A DNA stretch of 64,000 nucleotides from Luteibacter sp. Sphag1AF (lineage in GTDB: Bacteria > Pseudomonadota > Gammaproteobacteria > Xanthomonadales > Rhodanobacteraceae), in assembly GCF_014192715.1 (NCBI RefSeq), contig NZ_JACHYH010000001.1, positions 1,240,001 through 1,304,000 of the forward strand, read 5' to 3'. Below are positions 62,480 through 64,000 of the stretch, piece by piece. Under the pieces are notes generated by a model. The model saw only the letters and a list, made by a program, of their open reading frames with translations, was not told the DNA's origin and searched no databases. The first letter of the stretch is position 1, and every line of letters starts with the position of its first letter. The position numbers and the translations under genes are program-made.

Positions 62480-63013
62480 TCAGGGACGCGACGGATAAAC
62501 GCCTTCAAAGCAGATACAGAAGCGCGTGGCCAGGGTCGGCATGACGTTGTTGTGCGGCAGGCTTTGGCCAGAGATGGACAGCGAGCTCGAATTGAGCGCC
62601 GTGGGGGTCAGCCCGTTGAGCACCTGGGTGTAAAGCAGGTCGCCACTGACCACACCAGGTATGTTGGTCGCGCTCGGCGACTTATCCGTAGCCGCTGCGG
62701 TGCTGGCCTGAAACGTGTGCGAGTGAGCAGGAAGCTGGGCCTGGGTCAGCGTCACCGATTCCGTACCGCCGATCTCACCGAGCGTACGCGGGCTGACGCC
62801 CGTAGCATCGGAACCGTTGTGCAGGGGAACGCGACCGCGAAGGTCCGGCAACGCGAACGTATGTACACCATCGCCACCCCAGGTCGTACCCAGCAGGGTA
62901 TACAGAGTCTGGTAGTCGCTGATCGAAAGCAGCGCACCGTCGCAGTCGAGCCAGCCGATCGGCGCAAAGTTGTACGGAAAGAGGCGAATTTCGCCTATGA
63001 AAAGTGAGCTCAT
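62480..63013 (-). CDS. Tail-collar (Mdp-like) protein, second of three
   Basis: This 177-residue paralogue reads 'GEIRLFPYNFAPIGWLDCDGALLSI', 'TLYTLLGTTWGGDGVHTFALPDLRGRVPLH', then 'LPAHSHTF' and a 'RFCICFEGVYPSRP' end. It shares the frame and domain order of its neighbours but differs in the variable middle region (about 95-150), which in tail fibres is the exposed part. It lies 18 bases after the first paralogue. Confidence 0.88.
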   Translation of the reverse strand: MSSLFIGEIRLFPYNFAPIGWLDCDGALLSISDYQTLYTLLGTTWGGDGVHTFALPDLRGRVPLHNGSDATGVSPRTLGEIGGTESVTLTQAQLPAHSHTFQASTAAATDKSPSATNIPGVVSGDLLYTQVLNGLTPTALNSSSLSISGQSLPHNNVMPTLATRFCICFEGVYPSRP

Positions 63014-63031
63014 GATTGTCTCCGGGCGGCG

Positions 63032-63523
63032 TCAGCTACGCGAGGGATAGATGCCCTGGAGGGCAATGCAGAAGTTGAGCACGCTGTACGGCTGCATGTT
63101 CGGATGCGGCAGGCTGCTACCCGCATTGCCGATGGCGGCGATGGAAACGGGGTTGCCTTTCGCATACATCGGCACAGACGTCGTGGCGAAGTAAGCTTTG
63201 TCCGGGCTGCGGGCATCGGCCGTTGCCGTGGTGGCGGTGGCGGTATGCACGTGAGCCGGAATTTGCTGGACGGTCAGTGTCACCGTCTCCGTACCGCCGG
63301 GGGTACCCAGGGGCAGCTGTTGGCTAAAGCCCACCGGGGTACGACCGCGCAGGTCGGGAAGTTGGAAGTTTGTCGTTCCATTGCCGCCGTAATACGTACC
63401 GACCAATGAAAAAAGAGCCTGATTCTGCGTAATCGGCAAAAGCATGCCGTTACAGGCAGCAAAGTTTCTGGGCACGAAGTTCAATGCTGTGAGTGTGATC
63501 TGTCCAACAAATGGATCAGCCAT
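63032..63523 (-). CDS. Tail-collar (Mdp-like) protein, first of three
   Basis: This 163-residue paralogue reads 'GQITLTALNFVPRNFAACNGMLLPI', 'ALFSLVGTYYGGNGTTNFQLPDLRGRTPVGF', then 'IPAHVHTA' and an 'NFCIALQGIYPSRS' end. The ATG at 63523 is behind AAGGGGGAA and begins the conserved domain; the open frame upstream is not part of the family. It is the first gene of a four-gene operon with two more Mdp genes and the acetyltransferase. Confidence 0.88.
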   Translation of the reverse strand: MADPFVGQITLTALNFVPRNFAACNGMLLPITQNQALFSLVGTYYGGNGTTNFQLPDLRGRTPVGFSQQLPLGTPGGTETVTLTVQQIPAHVHTATATTATADARSPDKAYFATTSVPMYAKGNPVSIAAIGNAGSSLPHPNMQPYSVLNFCIALQGIYPSRS

Positions 63524-63586
63524 GGATTCCCCCTTGGATTCGCCGACAGATCGATACGGTCTATCGTGCTTATCTACTCTGGCGTA

Positions 63587-63615
63587 CTCCCGGTTGCTTG
63601 ACAAGCAACCGGGAG
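63587..63615. repeat. Perfect 13-bp inverted repeat between mdp operon and exported-protein gene
   Basis: CTCCCGGTTGCTT (63587-63599), a 3-base centre and AAGCAACCGGGAG (63603-63615). It lies 64 bases upstream of the first Mdp start and 155 bases before the divergent gene. There is no T-run, so an operator or a cruciform/REP-like element is more likely than a terminator. Confidence 0.6.
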
Positions 63616-63769
63616 GATCGAAAATGCGTGACGTGCCGCACGCTTTGAATGACGTCGGCATGACAGGGGACGGGGCTCGCACCGCAATCATGGGTAGCTC
63701 GTTCCATCCAGGGTAACTACGGAACGAGTGACCTGCCGGGGCATCGGCGGGCCATGGGGGAAGGGAAAA

Positions 63770-64000
63770 ATGCGACATACGTCTTCGGCGCATCGCTCAG
63801 CGATGCGCTTTTCATGCTCTGTGATCCGGCGCTTTGCAGCGCGGACGGCACTGACACTTCTGGCCCTGCTGGCGATGCCAGCCACCGCCCTGGCGGTCTG
63901 CCCTGACTTCCATGTGCCGGATGCGAACACCACTCCCTCCACCTCGCCCATGGCTAATGGCGGCAAAATCGTCATTGATGCCACGGCCTGCGACAACGGT
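63770..64000 (+). CDS. Start of an exported protein (runs off the window)
   Basis: The first 77 codons are visible from ATG at 63770, with GGGGGAAGGG upstream. They encode a long basic N-terminus and a signal peptide ending near 'MPATALA', then 'VCPDFHVPDANTTPSTSP'. The mature part begins with a Cys a few residues in, but there is no lipobox. The mature protein opens with short polar strands, as in surface repeat proteins. It is divergent from the Mdp operon and may be functionally linked. The full domain content cannot be seen. Confidence 0.7.
   Translation, partial: MRHTSSAHRSAMRFSCSVIRRFAARTALTLLALLAMPATALAVCPDFHVPDANTTPSTSPMANGGKIVIDATACDNG

Noticed and set aside
61904-63523. Prophage remnant
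   Set aside because: Only tail-collar-domain proteins are present, in a conserved host operon with GNAT and DUF6916 genes. No integrase, capsid, lysis genes or attachment sites were seen.
1-64000. tRNA, rRNA, insertion sequences or integrase genes
   Set aside because: Reading through the window I found no cloverleaf-type sequence with a GGTTCGA arm, no rRNA segment and no transposase or integrase-like protein. A covariance-model search would settle tRNAs.

Overview
The window is GC-rich, densely packed gammaproteobacterial chromosome. The gene set (a cyoABCD quinol oxidase with a SURF1 gene, glnA with a sigma-54/NtrC promoter, phhA beside an Lrp-type regulator, several NodT/EmrA/EmrB and RND efflux sets, a block of tail-collar-like Mdp proteins) fits Xanthomonadales, most likely Rhodanobacteraceae (Dyella, Luteibacter, Frateuria or Rhodanobacter). 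This placement is inferred from gene content only.

Layout. 1-5.5 kb: the end of a LysR gene, a NodT-EmrA-EmrB efflux operon and its divergent AraC regulator. 5.5-7.1 kb: glnA with an NtrC site and a sigma-54 promoter. 7.3-9.1 kb: a split-borosin-type RiPP locus, with a tetrapyrrole-methylase-fold peptide N-methyltransferase, two intact precursor peptides and one decayed precursor, followed by a TPR-GGDEF protein. 10.9-17.4 kb: cyoABCD-surf1 and a divergent MFS transporter. 18-22.5 kb: a second NodT-EmrA-EmrB set. 22.6-25 kb: uppP and a CadC-like regulator. 25-34 kb: a serine hydrolase, a LysR regulator and a MexEF-OprN-like RND operon ending in an SDR gene. 34-39.6 kb: an orphan fimbrial adhesin, an envelope-stress operon (DUF1328, DUF883, YqjE-like, AI-2E family), a PEBP protein and a sorbosone-dehydrogenase-like protein. 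39.6-43.4 kb: a YheT hydrolase, PlsC, Lrp, phhA and a small protein.

43.5-44.13 kb holds no protein gene. It carries three tandem copies, about 217 bp apart, of what look like minus-strand small RNA genes. Each has a -35/-10 promoter, several stem-loops whose pairing is kept by compensating changes, and a Rho-independent terminator whose loop carries UCCUCCCC, complementary to Shine-Dalgarno sequences.

44.1-64 kb: a Xre-RES toxin-antitoxin pair with an SGNH hydrolase in the same operon, a DUF885 protein, WYL and DJ-1-like genes, fbp, a patatin-like lipoprotein, a TetR/SDR pair, an autotransporter, an aldo/keto reductase, two FtsX/MacB-type permeases without an ATPase, an orphan alginate lyase, and a DUF6916 / GNAT / three-Mdp cluster divergent from the start of an exported protein that runs off the window.

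The two systems most worth attention are the borosin locus and the tandem small RNA array. Most of the rest is drug efflux, respiration, central metabolism and envelope maintenance.
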